This document shows, one piece after another, positions 12,321-21,989 of a stretch of 64,000 bases of DNA; position 1 is the stretch's first letter; each line of letters begins with the position of its first letter. Below the pieces are notes generated by a model. The model was not told the DNA's origin. It searched no databases and saw only the letters and a program-made list of their open reading frames with translations. Source of the stretch: Micrasema longulum (Eukaryota; Arthropoda; Insecta; Trichoptera; Brachycentridae); contig JAGVSM010003970.1 in the NCBI GenBank assembly GCA_022494885.1, positions 88,606-152,605 of the forward strand, given 5' to 3'. The translations under genes were made by a program, and so were the position numbers.

Positions 12321-12974
12321 ACTTCAAAGAAAAAAATAAGATTAATTTAGTACGTCGAAATTTTCGTAGTCAAATTCTATAATATTTCACTCGCGAGAGT
12401 AATATGAACAGTAGATATTTTTTTTGTAGAGATGAAGCTATTAACGATATAGAGTTCTTGGCTTATAAGCAAAATACTGATTAATGATTATCTTACCTTT
12501 ATGTATCAAATAATGAATTTAAGAAGTGCAATATAGTCGAACTCGGTTATAGCAATCACGGAAATAGCGAGATCTCGGATGTAATGAGGAAACATTAGAT
12601 TTTAGTTCATTGTTTTTTCCATACTGTTATTTACTGTTATAACGAGCTACTTCTCGGACATACCGAACAAAAATATTATCAAAAATTACACAAAAAATCT
12701 TCAATTGTTAAAAACATAATTCTCGAAATATGAACCTAAGTAATAAAATCCAAACGGTCGGCTAACGTAAAGGATAAATACCGCTGGGCGTTGGGATCGG
12801 ATTATGTTTATGATAGCTATGTATGTGTCTAAGTACCTAATTGGATTTTTTGCCGACAATATTGAAAAATGATCACACATGGTTTTTGAAAAATCCATGC
12901 TTTGTGAACTTAGTAAGTGCCGTTTCGGCACGCTGTTACAATTTAGAGCTGCTTTTGTAGTTTATGAATGACAT

Positions 12975-13404
12975 TAACATATTACAACAGAGATGAAGAA
13001 CATTTTAAAGAAGCCAATATAGAAGTCTAGGCATCTACAGGGCTTATGACCTGTCATTGGCCACTTTACATACTGTGTAACATTCACCATTCTGCCCATA
13101 TTTGAATATATATTTATTTATTTATTCATTCAAAATTACAAAATTCAATATTTATGAACTTATTAAGGCTTTTTAGGCTATGCCCGTGTCAAGCCACATC
13201 AAATAAGAATAAAATCTATATTACTTCAATTATTTTATCTGTTGATGTTTGTGAAGTTAAAGATCTGAAACCTTTATTTATGCGAGTGAGATTCATCTAA
13301 TTTAATTATTTCACCTACACACTAGGCAACGCCTGAAATTTTTATTTTTTCAATTTCTATACTTCTTCATGGATCGGGTGGATTTATAAACAACTCAAAA
13401 TATT
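12975..13404 (+). mobile_element. Repeat family R, subtype B, with 15-bp target duplication
   Basis: Begins TAACATATTACAACAG and ends CTCAAAATATT, flanked on both sides by GTTTATGAATGACAT (12960-12974 and 13405-13419). The pogo MITE at 61314-62190 carries this 15-mer once and uninterrupted (61747-61761), so it is the empty site. Duplications of 13-15 bp are typical of target-primed retroposition and not of TIR transposons. No poly(A) tail or pol III boxes were seen, so the class stays open. It holds a foreign insert at about 13110-13235. Confidence 0.75.
13110..13235 (-). mobile_element. LINE 3'-end scrap inserted in R repeat
   Basis: Interrupts the R core between ATATTTGAA and CTGTTGATGTTTGTG. 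It starts with a (TTTA)n run, i.e. a reversed (TAAA)n tail, and continues with sequence of LINE 3'-UTR character (AGGCTTTTTAGGCTATGCCC). This is the third level of nesting at this locus. Confidence 0.5.
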
Positions 13405-13562
13405 GTTTATGAATGACATGCTTGTTTCGGGGGTTTTTAAGGGGTTTTTTTAGATTTGTTAATGTTCTATGCTTATTTCAATACACAATAAACATTACAA
13501 GTGGACGATGTCAAATGAGTTATAGACCAGATCAGTAAAAACCTAACTCCTGAATTATAAAC

Positions 13563-13901
13563 ATGTCTACTAACAAGAGGAATGGTCTCTCAATTCGTGA
13601 AAAAGTGGCAATTATTCGTGAAATCAAACGTGGCTCAAAAAATGTGGAAGTGTGTACAAAGTTTTCTCTATCTTCATATACAGTGTGAACATTGTGGAAA
13701 AATAAGGATGTTTATTTGTCTGCATTTGAAAAAAATATCACGCACACAAAAAAATTTAGAAAGTGCGATCGTACTAATGTTGACGAAGCATTGCTTTAAT
13801 GGTTTTGTAGCCAAAGAAACGCAGGATTTTCCATCGGTGGACCAATATTGAAGGCGCAAGCGGAAAAGTTCGCAAAACAATTTGGAAACGACGATTTTTA
13901 A
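13563..13901 (+). pseudogene. pogo/Tigger transposase N-terminus, two internal stops
   Basis: Reads MSTNKRNGLSIREKVAIIRE at the start, a CENP-B-like helix-turn-helix with a K.GSK...VC.KFSLSSYTV segment. After a stop WKNKD.YLSAFE, DRTNVDEALL, a second stop, and GGPILKAQAEKFAKQFG follow: the second DNA-binding unit of the same domain. 113 codons stay in one frame with two in-frame stops before the terminal TAA. The catalytic DDE part is absent, so only the DNA-binding region remains and the gene is dead. Confidence 0.8.
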
Positions 13902-13959
13902 TGTAATAATGTCTTCATTTGATAGGTATATTTGTAAGCATTTATTATAATTTTCCCAC

Positions 13960-14590
13960 ACTTTTTTAAAATGATATATGTTTTTTTTATTTTTTATTTT
14001 TTTATTTTTTATTTAAATCTTAAAGTAGGGCACACATATCATACATATTGTTATGTGTGTTCTAATAATAACATTGCAAATATATTTAATTTATAAATTG
14101 TTCATCACATATGTCTTGACCATTATTTTAAATTTTGATATGTTTTTTTCTTCATAAATATTTTTTTCCATTTCGTAATACTTTTAATTGCTTTAAATAA
14201 AATGGAATTTTGTGACTTTGCCTTTTTCCTAAATGGAAGTCTAATTTTGTTCTTTTCTCTAGTATTGTGATCGTGTTCATGCTGGTTCCGATCAATTATT
14301 TTCCAAAATTCTGTTTTTTTATTAGAGTTTATAATTTTATGAACAAATATCATTGTTTACACAAAAATGAAACAAAAATTCTACCCATCTCTGTAGTGAT
14401 ATAAATAATAAATATCATTGTATTGTAAAATATTCTTTGTTTATATGTTAATAATTTCATTTCATTTACCATCGACTTTACCCTCGTATATCTGTTTTTT
14501 TCAAAATGATTCTAAAGGCTTTATTTTGTAATACAGTTAGTTTATCTATGTTTTCTTTGTTTGATAAATATTTATAATATGTTCACATAT
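13960..14590 (-). mobile_element. LINE reverse transcriptase C-terminus inside the pogo element
   Basis: The minus frame gives FVHKIINSN, then NKIRLPFRKKAKSQNSILFKA, the end of a jockey-like reverse transcriptase, with T-rich (plus-strand) flanks. The stretch 14510-14540 (LLQNKAFRIIL-like) continues it upstream. A 44-bp block at 14368-14413 interrupts it and is identical to one at 30749-30792. Related in motif to the LINE piece at 27983-28385. Confidence 0.65.
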
Positions 14591-14837
14591 GTGTTTACTT
14601 AGTGACAATGTCCAATAGCGATTGTATAAGAAAAGCCTTTCTCTGGTATAACGAGTAAAGCTTATAACGAGCAAATTCAATCGGTCCCATCTTCCTCGTA
14701 ATAGCCAAGATCGACTGTATTTCCTCTGTGTGTCAGGGCAGATTAAGAATACAGCTCTGTGTGCGAAACAAGACGAGCTTTCAACTCGATTGGTAATTTC
14801 AAATAAAAATTCTAAATAAGTCAATCAAGTGTAGATA

Positions 14838-15008
14838 TGTCCACCTCGTTGTGTAGTGGTTGGCGTTTTCGCCTACCATGTTGAATCCTGGAATCGATTT
14901 CTGGGACGGTCGGCAAGAAATATTGATTATGAATGTGGTTTATACACTAATATTTCATGTTTCAACGGCACCCGAAGCGTAAGACTGTTTGCCTTATCTT
15001 CCTGTAAC
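14838..15008 (+). mobile_element. tRNA-derived SINE, family 3-like
   Basis: The A-box-like TTGTGTAGTGGTTGGCG and a weak B box (GGAATCGATTTC) are spaced as in a tRNA head. The body ends GGCACCCGAAGCGTAAGACTG, matching the reverse complement of the GCACCTGAAGCGTAAAACTG-type end seen at 19545-19770 and 23835-23962. It lies just right of the pogo element. Confidence 0.6.
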
Positions 15009-15377
15009 ACGTGATCAAGATATAATGCGTGTACTTAAACAATGCAGTGCCTAATGAACCATTAAGTGTGAATTAGGGTTTAATGATTTGACGAGTTGAT
15101 CCAGAGAATGTTTAATATGCAGTTTTAGATTAATTTTTAAACTTTTTCACCTTTGATTTTGAAAAAATATTTTTAATTCGTTTTTCAATGTCGTTTTTAA
15201 TTTATCCTGCTTTTATATAATATATTCAAATATTAAATAAACCTTCGCTTACGTGTTCGTGACCGAGCATTTTCAAATAAAATAATAATCTTGTATGCTT
15301 ATTAACACAGACGAAATGTGTGTTTTTTTGGTTTACTGACAGGTGTTACGTAGGTTACTAAACATTCGAACGTACTG
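15009..15377. other. Intergenic, nothing recognised
   Basis: AT-rich sequence without an open frame, tRNA-like boxes or convincing inverted repeats. Confidence 0.35.
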
Positions 15378-16450
15378 GACGATTTTAAGCTGGCGCGTTC
15401 GCAATACTTACACAAACGCATTGTGTAGTATCTGAGTATAAGCTCATGGTATGAAATCGCAAGGCATACGCATTATGAAAATAATCTCTGTCTCTCTCGC
15501 GCTCCGACGCACTTATGAGCGTGACATAGACAACTATTGCTTCGTTAGTTGCTAATGATATTGTAATAAAATGTACACTGGTTTCTTCTGCGTTCGTCTG
15601 AATTTCGCTGCGATTCTTAATAGTAAAATTATAATAATATGTATTCGATGAATATGTATTGAGCTATGGATTAAAAACACTGGTTTATAAATATATTTTT
15701 TCATTCAATCAATGTAAAGGTCGATTATCTAGTGCGGGCGCTTTCGTAAAACTTACACAAAAATATTTGTAATGGACATAATATTGATTTTAAAATTTTT
15801 GATATTATATTAAATGTTTTTAAAAACCTCTTTTGGATCACTTAAGAAAATGTCATATATTTATTTATTTTTAAACAAGCATGTTTTTTATTTAATCTTT
15901 TGTATTCATTATAATAACAATTAATACAGTGTAATTAAAATGCACAGTACAAATTATATTGGAGAAAATATGTTAAAACAATTATTGATCAATAATAAAG
16001 AGAGCACATTTGGTTAAAATTTAATATAGTGTAGAGGTATATTATTATACTCTGCTAGATAGTAGTTATTTGTTAGTTCATGTAAAACATATGATTGAAT
16101 GGATTTAATGGATTTAACGGATTTAACGGATTTAACCTCAAGGAATAAATCAATGAATTATGAAGTAAGAAAGTTAAGTAGTTACTTAAAATTTATTTTA
16201 TTACACACGAAAATACAGAGATTAAACGAAAAATACTTAGAAGTGAATTTAAATACTGGTGAAGACAGAGATGTACGAGTGACGTGTTACGCGCCCTTAC
16301 ATAGGTCCATTGGGCACTGCGACTATAGACAACAACACATCCTCATCTCTCACTCTCTGGTCCCCACAAAATACTTTTTTTAATCAACAGACTATAGATT
16401 TAATATGCGTTTATGTGAGTTTTGCGAACGCGCTAGCCTTAATTAAACAA
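15378..16450. repeat. ~1.07 kb TIR element with an extra internal end
   Basis: The left end (TTTTAAGCTGGCGCGTTCGC, AATACTTACACAAACGCA) is matched by the inverted right end 16406-16450 (TGCGTTTATGTGAGTTTTGC, GAACGCGCTAGCCTTAATTA). A third, direct copy of the terminus lies inside at about 15730-15768 (GCGGGCGCTTTCGTAAAACT). No transposase is visible. Superfamily not assigned. Confidence 0.6.
16101..16137 (+). repeat. Short 9-bp tandem repeat
   Basis: Four near-perfect copies of GGATTTAAC (first one GGATTTAAT). It lies inside the 15378-16450 element. Confidence 0.7.
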
Positions 16451-16497
16451 CCAGTACTGTATATAATGAAAAACGTGGACGCTAACGATTAAGACTT

Positions 16498-16595
16498 GTC
16501 AGTAGTGTTGCAGGTGGAATGCAACTGGGCGTTCGCAGCATTCTGTAGGATCACACCCTCCAGCAAGATGTGACTCACTGCAACCCTACTGACAG
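16498..16595. repeat. Small foldback element
   Basis: GTCAGTAGTGTTGCAG at the left is the near reverse complement of CTGCAACCCTACTGAC at the right, with about 65 bp between. The motif GTTGC.GGTGGAATGCAAC also appears near 50287-50307 as GTTGCTGATGGAATGCAACC. Confidence 0.5.
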
Positions 16596-17217
16596 TTTGA
16601 ACCCTATAATGTATAAAAGTATTTGTTTTATTATTTATTAATAGTCTATTATCAAATAAAAAAAAATTAAACACCCTGAACTTCCTCATTAAATATAAAT
16701 AAATAATCTAGTCATTAAAAATGAATATTGTTATCCACTTGTTCCTAAAAGAGTTCTTTCCAAAAATCTTTAGGAACATTATGTTTTAATTAAATAAATG
16801 ATCGCGTGGTAAATTATTTATAATAAACTGAATTGAATCTCGGGATGTATCATAGGCCACACATATATGACATTAAAATAACTCGTTAGATGTTTATTGT
16901 AAGAATCAAACAATCCGAAACAGGATTTGGAAGATCCTGAATCTCATCATTTTCTCAACTTGTTTTCACACGTTTGAAAATATTGAGTGTACAGAAAATC
17001 AAGCGTTTATTTATACATAATAAAGCTTAACTTTAATGCTTTGAAAGGGATTTAAATTTTTTTGTCTCTTTCGAGAAAAAAATGGGAAATTCCTAAATTT
17101 GGAAAATGAAAAATTGTAGTATAAATATGATTTGGAAAATAGGAAACTGGATGGCTTCAGTCAGACGACAGAATTTTATTCAGAATACGTCACCACCACC
17201 CACTACTGGGAGTCTTC
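16596..17217. other. Intergenic, nothing recognised
   Basis: AT-rich, no coding or structural signal beyond chance. Confidence 0.35.
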
Positions 17218-17430
17218 CTTAATAGGGAAATATATATTTTTTTTAATATTTGAAATTAATTAAGGTCTATCTAATACTGTCTAGTAAAAAAATATTTTAT
17301 TGTATTTACTACAAGCCTGTATATTTTTTAAAATTTTTAATTTCCGCGAAAACGGTTCATTGCATTGGCCACGCCCCTAATTTGTCGAAATTCGGATAAA
17401 TTTTGAACTTTGTTTATGACCGCTTAAATT
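17218..17430 (+). repeat. Left half of the TIR element seen complete at 31618-32042
   Basis: Direct similarity to 31618-31830: AATAGGGAAA start, a CTGTCTAGTAAAAA block, GGCCACGCCCCTAAT and TTGAACTTTGTTT in the same order. The right half is missing; the M1 element follows at once. Confidence 0.6.
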
Positions 17431-17444
17431 TAACCCTGGGGTGA

Positions 17445-17835
17445 TATTCTGAATGTTCTCTATCCCCTAGATAGTAATTAATTTACGGATTTTTATTTTT
17501 TGCGTGCGTTTACATTTTGCTTCATATCTGGCCATACTAACGATTAATCGTCAAATAAATATGGACACATGAAATCAAACGTAATGATTTTCATTGAGAA
17601 CATTATTGGATCTTAAGCATTACTCAAAACACTTAACTAAGTTGCATTGACCAAACCGGATTAGTTTTTTTTCCTTTTTTAAAACCGTTTTATACATCAT
17701 TCGACGTTTAATCATCAGTGTGGCCATTAATGAAACAAGGTGTCGTCACGTTTAAAAAAATAAAAATCTCAAAATCAACCACTCCATAAAAGGTAGAGAG
17801 TGGTTAATTTGGGGATTTTGTTTTTAATGCGACGA
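17445..17835. repeat. M1 element, copy 2 (inverted relative to copy 1)
   Basis: Starts ATATTCTGAATGTTCTC and contains, as the reverse complement of copy 1, GCGTGCGTTTACATTTTGC, TGGCCATACTAACGATTAAT and an inverted second half with CATCAGTGTGGCCATTAATG. The right terminus is interrupted by an R repeat fragment at 17836. Confidence 0.6.
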
Positions 17836-17925
17836 CTTGGATTTATTGCAATAAAGAGGGAAAACATTTTTCAGAAGGGATATGGAAGTCAAAGCATTTA
17901 CAGGGCTTATGACCTGTCATTGGCA
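17836..17925 (+). repeat. R repeat fragment, subtype A
   Basis: Contains GAGGGAAAACATTTTTCAGA, ATGGAAGTC and TTTACAGGGCTTATGACCTG, then stops after TCATTGGC. It begins inside the M1 terminus. Confidence 0.6.
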
Positions 17926-18441
17926 TTTTCAATTTAATGGGTTAAAAGTTTTGACAGCAAACGATGGAAATAAAACATTTTGTAAATCCGCAATACGTAT
18001 TTTATTATAAAATATCGTAAAGTAATTATAAAATTATCATTTTAATATCAGTAAAATGTTAAAATTAAAAAAAGCAGAAGCTATGGTAAAATAAACATAA
18101 TTAAATAACTTTTTATTACATTGCCTAAAACAAACTTGGATATTTTAAATACAAATAAATAATTATGATTTTTGAGACGAGCATTTCTGAGCGTTGATTG
18201 TTCTTCATACAGCTTAGCTGAATCTGTGATTTTGTTGCAAAATACGGAATAACCTTACGTACAGATTATTTAAAATTAACGAAATCCTACTATAACTACT
18301 TCTTACATATAATTTCAACAAAGACATTGTGCTATAGGCCTTTAAATCTGGCAGTAAAAAATCATCATTTACACACATTTCAAGGGGTTTCTCGTTCATT
18401 TGATGCATTCGTATTTTGTATTTGTTTCAAATTCTATATAA
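17926..18441. other. 3' flank of the 18442-19479 gene
   Basis: Downstream (minus sense) of the stop codon. TTTATT at 18112-18117 is AATAAA on the minus strand and is a candidate poly(A) signal about 330 bp past the stop. No other gene is seen. Confidence 0.4.
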
Positions 18442-19479
18442 TTAATGGAATTGCGGTGTTCCGTAAGTAGATTGTGGTACAATTGGTGTGTCAGGTACTC
18501 CGTACGATGTTGCAGGAACAGAGAGTGCTGAACTACCACTTGAAGACGATTGTCCAAACAGCCCTGCCATCATTCTGACTATTGTATTTTCGATCTCGTC
18601 ATCAGAGATTTCTCCAGCTGGGTTCAGAGACACTGTCACTGTGTAAGTTCTAGGGAATCCTTGGCTCTTCAGAACAGAACTTGATTTTTGGGCGTAAGAA
18701 GTTGAATGCACACCGGATGATCCTGATTGGAAGTTGGACTGAAATCCTGTGGAAGGGGGAAGTTGTTGGTAACTAACTGACGGGGCTTGAGCGACCTGAT
18801 AACTTTGCACAGGAGCAGACTGGTAGCTAGTTTGAGGAACTGATTGATAATTTTGCACTAAAGGTGCCTGGTATGTTTTCGCGGGAGCTTCGTGAACCTC
18901 TTGGTAAGTAGGCTGGGACACTTCTTGATAATTTACTTGCGGTTGGTAAGTTTTCACTGGAGCTGACTGGTAGTTTTGCACGGGTGCTTGTTCGTATGTT
19001 TGTTGTGAGGCGGGTTGGTAGCTTGGCGCAGGAGCAACTTGAAAACTCGGTTGTTGCACAGGTGGAAGGCTGGGAATCGGTGCTGTTTGATAACTCTGAA
19101 GTGGAGTAGCTTGGAACGTCTGAACCGGAGCAGATTGATAATTCTGCTGGACTGGAGTTTCATAATTCAGTTCTTGAGCGGCCTGGTAGTTTTGTGCGGC
19201 CTGGTAGTTTTGTGCAGCTGGCTTGTAGCTTACAGCCGGAGCCGGAGCATCGTAATTGTAACCAGATTCTGACGACAATGATGAAGTCGATCCAAAAGAC
19301 TGATGAATGCTCAAAGGCTGTTCTTGGGCTGGTGCTGGTGCGGGAGCTGGGGCAGGAGCGTGGTAGATCTGCTGCTTTGGCGGTTCTATTTCACCAAAAG
19401 ATGAAGTCGGTGGCCTTGGATAGGCGTAACCCAGAGAAACGTCTCCCGCCACCAAGGAAAGCAGGGACAAAACAGCTAT
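18442..19479 (-). CDS. Secreted Pro/Gln/Tyr/Ala-rich repeat protein (cuticle/matrix-like), main exon
   Basis: The exon begins after a good splice acceptor (TTTTCTGATTTACAG ending at 19480) in phase 0 with a hydrophobic stretch IAVLSLLSLVAGDVSLGYA, i.e. the end of a signal peptide, and runs 345 codons to TAA. The mature part is low complexity: an (AP)n run, then about 17 loosely periodic units of the type APVQ-N/S/T-YQ (NYQAAQ, NYQSAPVQ, SYQVAQAP). A less repetitive segment TYTVTVSLNPAGEISDDEIE follows, then a C-terminus with TSYGVP and STYGTP motifs reminiscent of YG-P motifs in resilin-like cuticular proteins. Insect cuticle genes usually have a tiny first exon carrying the ATG. The in-frame upstream ATG at 19557 reads through the intron and is probably not the true start, and I could not identify exon 1. 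Specific family not recognised; extracellular structural role is inference. Confidence 0.7.
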   Translation of the reverse strand: MAVLSLLSLVAGDVSLGYAYPRPPTSSFGEIEPPKQQIYHAPAPAPAPAPAQEQPLSIHQSFGSTSSLSSESGYNYDAPAPAVSYKPAAQNYQAAQNYQAAQELNYETPVQQNYQSAPVQTFQATPLQSYQTAPIPSLPPVQQPSFQVAPAPSYQPASQQTYEQAPVQNYQSAPVKTYQPQVNYQEVSQPTYQEVHEAPAKTYQAPLVQNYQSVPQTSYQSAPVQSYQVAQAPSVSYQQLPPSTGFQSNFQSGSSGVHSTSYAQKSSSVLKSQGFPRTYTVTVSLNPAGEISDDEIENTIVRMMAGLFGQSSSSGSSALSVPATSYGVPDTPIVPQSTYGTPQFH

Positions 19480-19544
19480 CTGTAAATCAGAAAAGTACAT
19501 CATAATCACAAATAATTGGAAAACATCAACATCATCGTCATCAT

Positions 19545-19770
19545 TCCCTTCCTGCACCTAATAGTGCATAGAGCACTGCATTGGTGCACCAAGCGCAGCG
19601 TATTTTGATAATTTTTGTTACACGAAGGTAAGACGATCATTCTTACGCTTTAGGTGCCAGTCCAGGGACCATGAAATATTCTAGTGTGAAACCATGTCGC
19701 AAATCGAACCCGAGAACTCTTGCTTGGTAAGCAAACGCGCTTACCATTACACTACGAGACTGACAAAATC
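19545..19770 (-). mobile_element. tRNA-derived SINE, family 3
   Basis: On the minus strand: GTCTCGTAGTGTAATGGTAA (A-box region), GTTCTCGGGTTCGATTTGCG (B box), then GGACTGGCACCTAAAGCGTA and a body ending near 19545. Related copies at 23835-23962, 35926-36075, 36425-36530 and 58030-58195 share the GGCACCTGAAGCG part. It lies just upstream of the secreted protein exon, in its intron or promoter. Confidence 0.7.
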
Positions 19771-19789
19771 ATCTCCTATCCAGTATCAA

Positions 19790-20310
19790 AGATGTTACTG
19801 AAGTACTCTCTTATGATAGAGAAAATCCAAAAGAAGTTTCTGAGATATCTCTACATGAGAGAGTGCGGGTCCTTGGCTCTACCCGACCGAGTTTCTCCAG
19901 GGTATGCTTGGCTACAACAGTTTAGAGACTAGAAGGAATGTGTATTTGACCACACATTTTTATCGATTGTTGCGCGGTATAATCGATAATTCTGAAATTA
20001 TGATGAGCATTGGTTTGTATGTTCCTGATAATTACCCAAGACAGCGTCAGCATAGATTGTTTCATATTCAGATATATAGGACCAACCTGCCTATGGTTAT
20101 GCCTGTTGGAAGGGCTACCGCTATGCTGAACAACATCGCTCTGGATATTGATCTGTTCCATGTATCCGAAGGGGTTCTCCGGAGCAGGATTCTTCGACTA
20201 CTTTGACATGAGTCTCTTTCGTGTATTTTTTTTTCTTTTTTATAATATGTACGTATTGAATATATTTTTGTAATGTATATGTTATTTTTAAAATAAATAA
20301 ATTGAATTGA
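19790..20310 (+). mobile_element. LINE reverse transcriptase C-terminus with 3' tail
   Basis: Translation gives IEKIQKKFLRYLYMRE, then after a frameshift near 19925 TRRNVYLTTHFYRLLRGIID, SIGLYVPDNYPRQRQHRLFH, RTNLPMVMPVGRATAMLNNI: the C-terminal region of an insect LINE RT. A 3' UTR and an AAATAAATAAATTGAATTG tail follow. A truncated second copy on the opposite strand at 33850-34260 keeps nearly the same protein, so the family was active fairly recently. Confidence 0.8.
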
Positions 20311-21452
20311 AAAATATTACTACAGTATCTCTGATTAAATCACGTCTGAACAAACATCTCCTTTCTCTTCCTCAATCTCGCCTCCTTTCTTCTTTCATCT
20401 TCATTCCTTTTTCCCATTGAGTAATAGTAGATTTAACGTAATTTATGCACAAATACAATTATTTCTATTTTCGCACATCTTTGGCTTTTTTATATATTTT
20501 CTATTGAATATGTTTTATAACATGTAAAAATAAAAATTTTATTTTATTGGTTGGTTGGATGAAATTGACATTTGGCAATAAGCCTGCCAATGTAAAATTG
20601 ACATTATGTACCAAGAGTAAAATAAATAATAATTAATAAATAAATACAAGTAACTACTGACTAGTTAAGAAATTTAAACACATCCCGTATAATAACACCG
20701 TGTGAAATTTTACCAAAGCTAACGAAAAATCACAGCTAACTTATACAAATAAAATATGGTGTCATCCAAAAAACGTATGACATAACTACTACCAATTGTT
20801 TGTATAAAAACCTAACATGCTGTTACTTAAAATATCTCGTTTGACCACTTCATCAAAATGAATGAATGATACCATTATTAGCATTAAAAAATTGTTGGTT
20901 TTTCAGAAAATGTGATAAAACCAGTATTTTTAATTTGTTCCTGGAATTAATTTAAATCACTAATTTGACAAAGATCAGTAAGTACTATAAAACTTATAGG
21001 ATACCCCCCTCGTTTAATCGCTAAAACGCTCTCCTCAGCACTGAAGTTCTGGGTTCTATTGCCGGTTAGGTCAGTACAATAGTTTATTTCATAAACCAGG
21101 GCCCGTATTGCAGTATTTGAGGGTATAAAAGCAAACTTATAAATCTCCACCAAAAACGGAAAATGATGCCAAAATAAACTGTCCATAAAAAAACTTCCTA
21201 CCTAAATAATAGCGTAATTCAAAACCGTCTCTAAATCTTGAAAAAACAGATTTCAATTATACTGCTTGACACCGCAAACTAAGCATTCTTCATTGAGTTA
21301 GTGAAGCATAATTAGAAGTCTCACATTTCTTTTTTCATTGTTTTTTTTCAAATATCTCAGTAACTCCTTGAATCCAAATTTCCTATTTTGCTTCTAATAT
21401 CCTCATTAACCTTTAATTTTATCTGGAAAATTAAAGTAATTTTTTTAAAGTG
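20311..21452. other. Intergenic, mostly unannotated
   Basis: Only the SINE-like piece at 20985-21085 is recognised. T-rich and A-rich patches occur; no gene. Confidence 0.35.
20985..21085 (+). mobile_element. SINE-like tRNA-head fragment, family 4
   Basis: CCCCTCGTTTAATCGCTAAA, CTCTCCTCAGCACTG, then GTTCTGGGTTCTATTGCCGG, resembling a decayed B box. The copy at 26190-26285 shares TTTAATCGCTAA, CTCTCCTTAG and CCGGGTTTTATTCC. Confidence 0.55.
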
Positions 21453-21925
21453 TTGTCAAGTTACGGAAGGTGTTGACCTCGCTCTTTCATGACATTGGTC
21501 GTAGGGAGTCAGAAAAGTTGATACATGCCACGGATTGGAGAACCTTACTGGATGTCAAAAATAAAATATAAAAAATAAGGAATAATTTAAAAAAATATAT
21601 TTATATATTAAAACCATGAAGTTTCGCATAAATAAAATGTCTATGTTTTTATGAATGTATGTATGTGTATGCGCATGGGTGTATGTACGTATGTGTGTAT
21701 GTACATGTGTATATATGTGTATGTCTGTATGTATATGAATCAAAATGTGTATCCGAATAAGTTTATATTTTGTCTGTCTGTGCTCTATATTAATTTGTTA
21801 ACTATTATAATATATTAAAATGTAATTGCCTAGCTTGGAACGGGGTATGTACCCTTGTTAGCTGGGCAAAGTGAACATGGAATTGTATTTTGATAAAGAG
21901 TGTGAATAAATAAATAAATAAATAA
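21453..21925 (+). mobile_element. LINE 3' end, second copy of 7373-7865
   Basis: Nearly identical, collinear copy: TGTTGTCAAGTTACGGAAGG start, a long TATG/TGTG simple repeat, GCCTAGCTTGGAACGGGGTA, and an (AAAT)n tail after GAGTGTGAATAAATAAA. The 7.4 kb copy extends further 5' into reverse transcriptase; this one is 5'-truncated, the usual sign of aborted target-primed reverse transcription. Confidence 0.8.
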
Positions 21926-21989
21926 AGGAAAAAATTATCTGCATACATTGTTTTTTTACGAAGATACTTTATTTTCGTACATAAATTCT

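Larger units (their letters stand above)
12534..14717 (+). mobile_element. pogo/Tigger-like transposon with nested insertions
   Basis: The left end TAGTCGAACTCGGTTATAGC and inverted right end (ATAGCCAAGATCGACTG) give the pogo-like terminus CAGTCGAACTTGGTTATAAC. TA dinucleotides flank both sides (12532-12533 and 14718-14719), the target duplication expected for this superfamily. The interior holds a leader, a broken transposase start (13563-13901), an R repeat (12975-13404) and a reversed LINE fragment (about 13960-14590). Removing these leaves a sequence collinear with the MITE at 61314-62190 on the opposite strand. Confidence 0.8.

Noticed and set aside
12975..13404. Hammerhead ribozyme (retrozyme or Penelope-like origin) in the R family
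   Set aside because: I looked for a CTGATGA ... GAAA core on both strands of the copies and did not find one, although the partial dimer at 47626 prompted the idea.
19480..19557. The upstream ATG at 19557 as the true start of the secreted protein
   Set aside because: It gives an acidic N-terminus unlike a signal peptide, and a good splice acceptor with pyrimidine tract sits just before the hydrophobic core.
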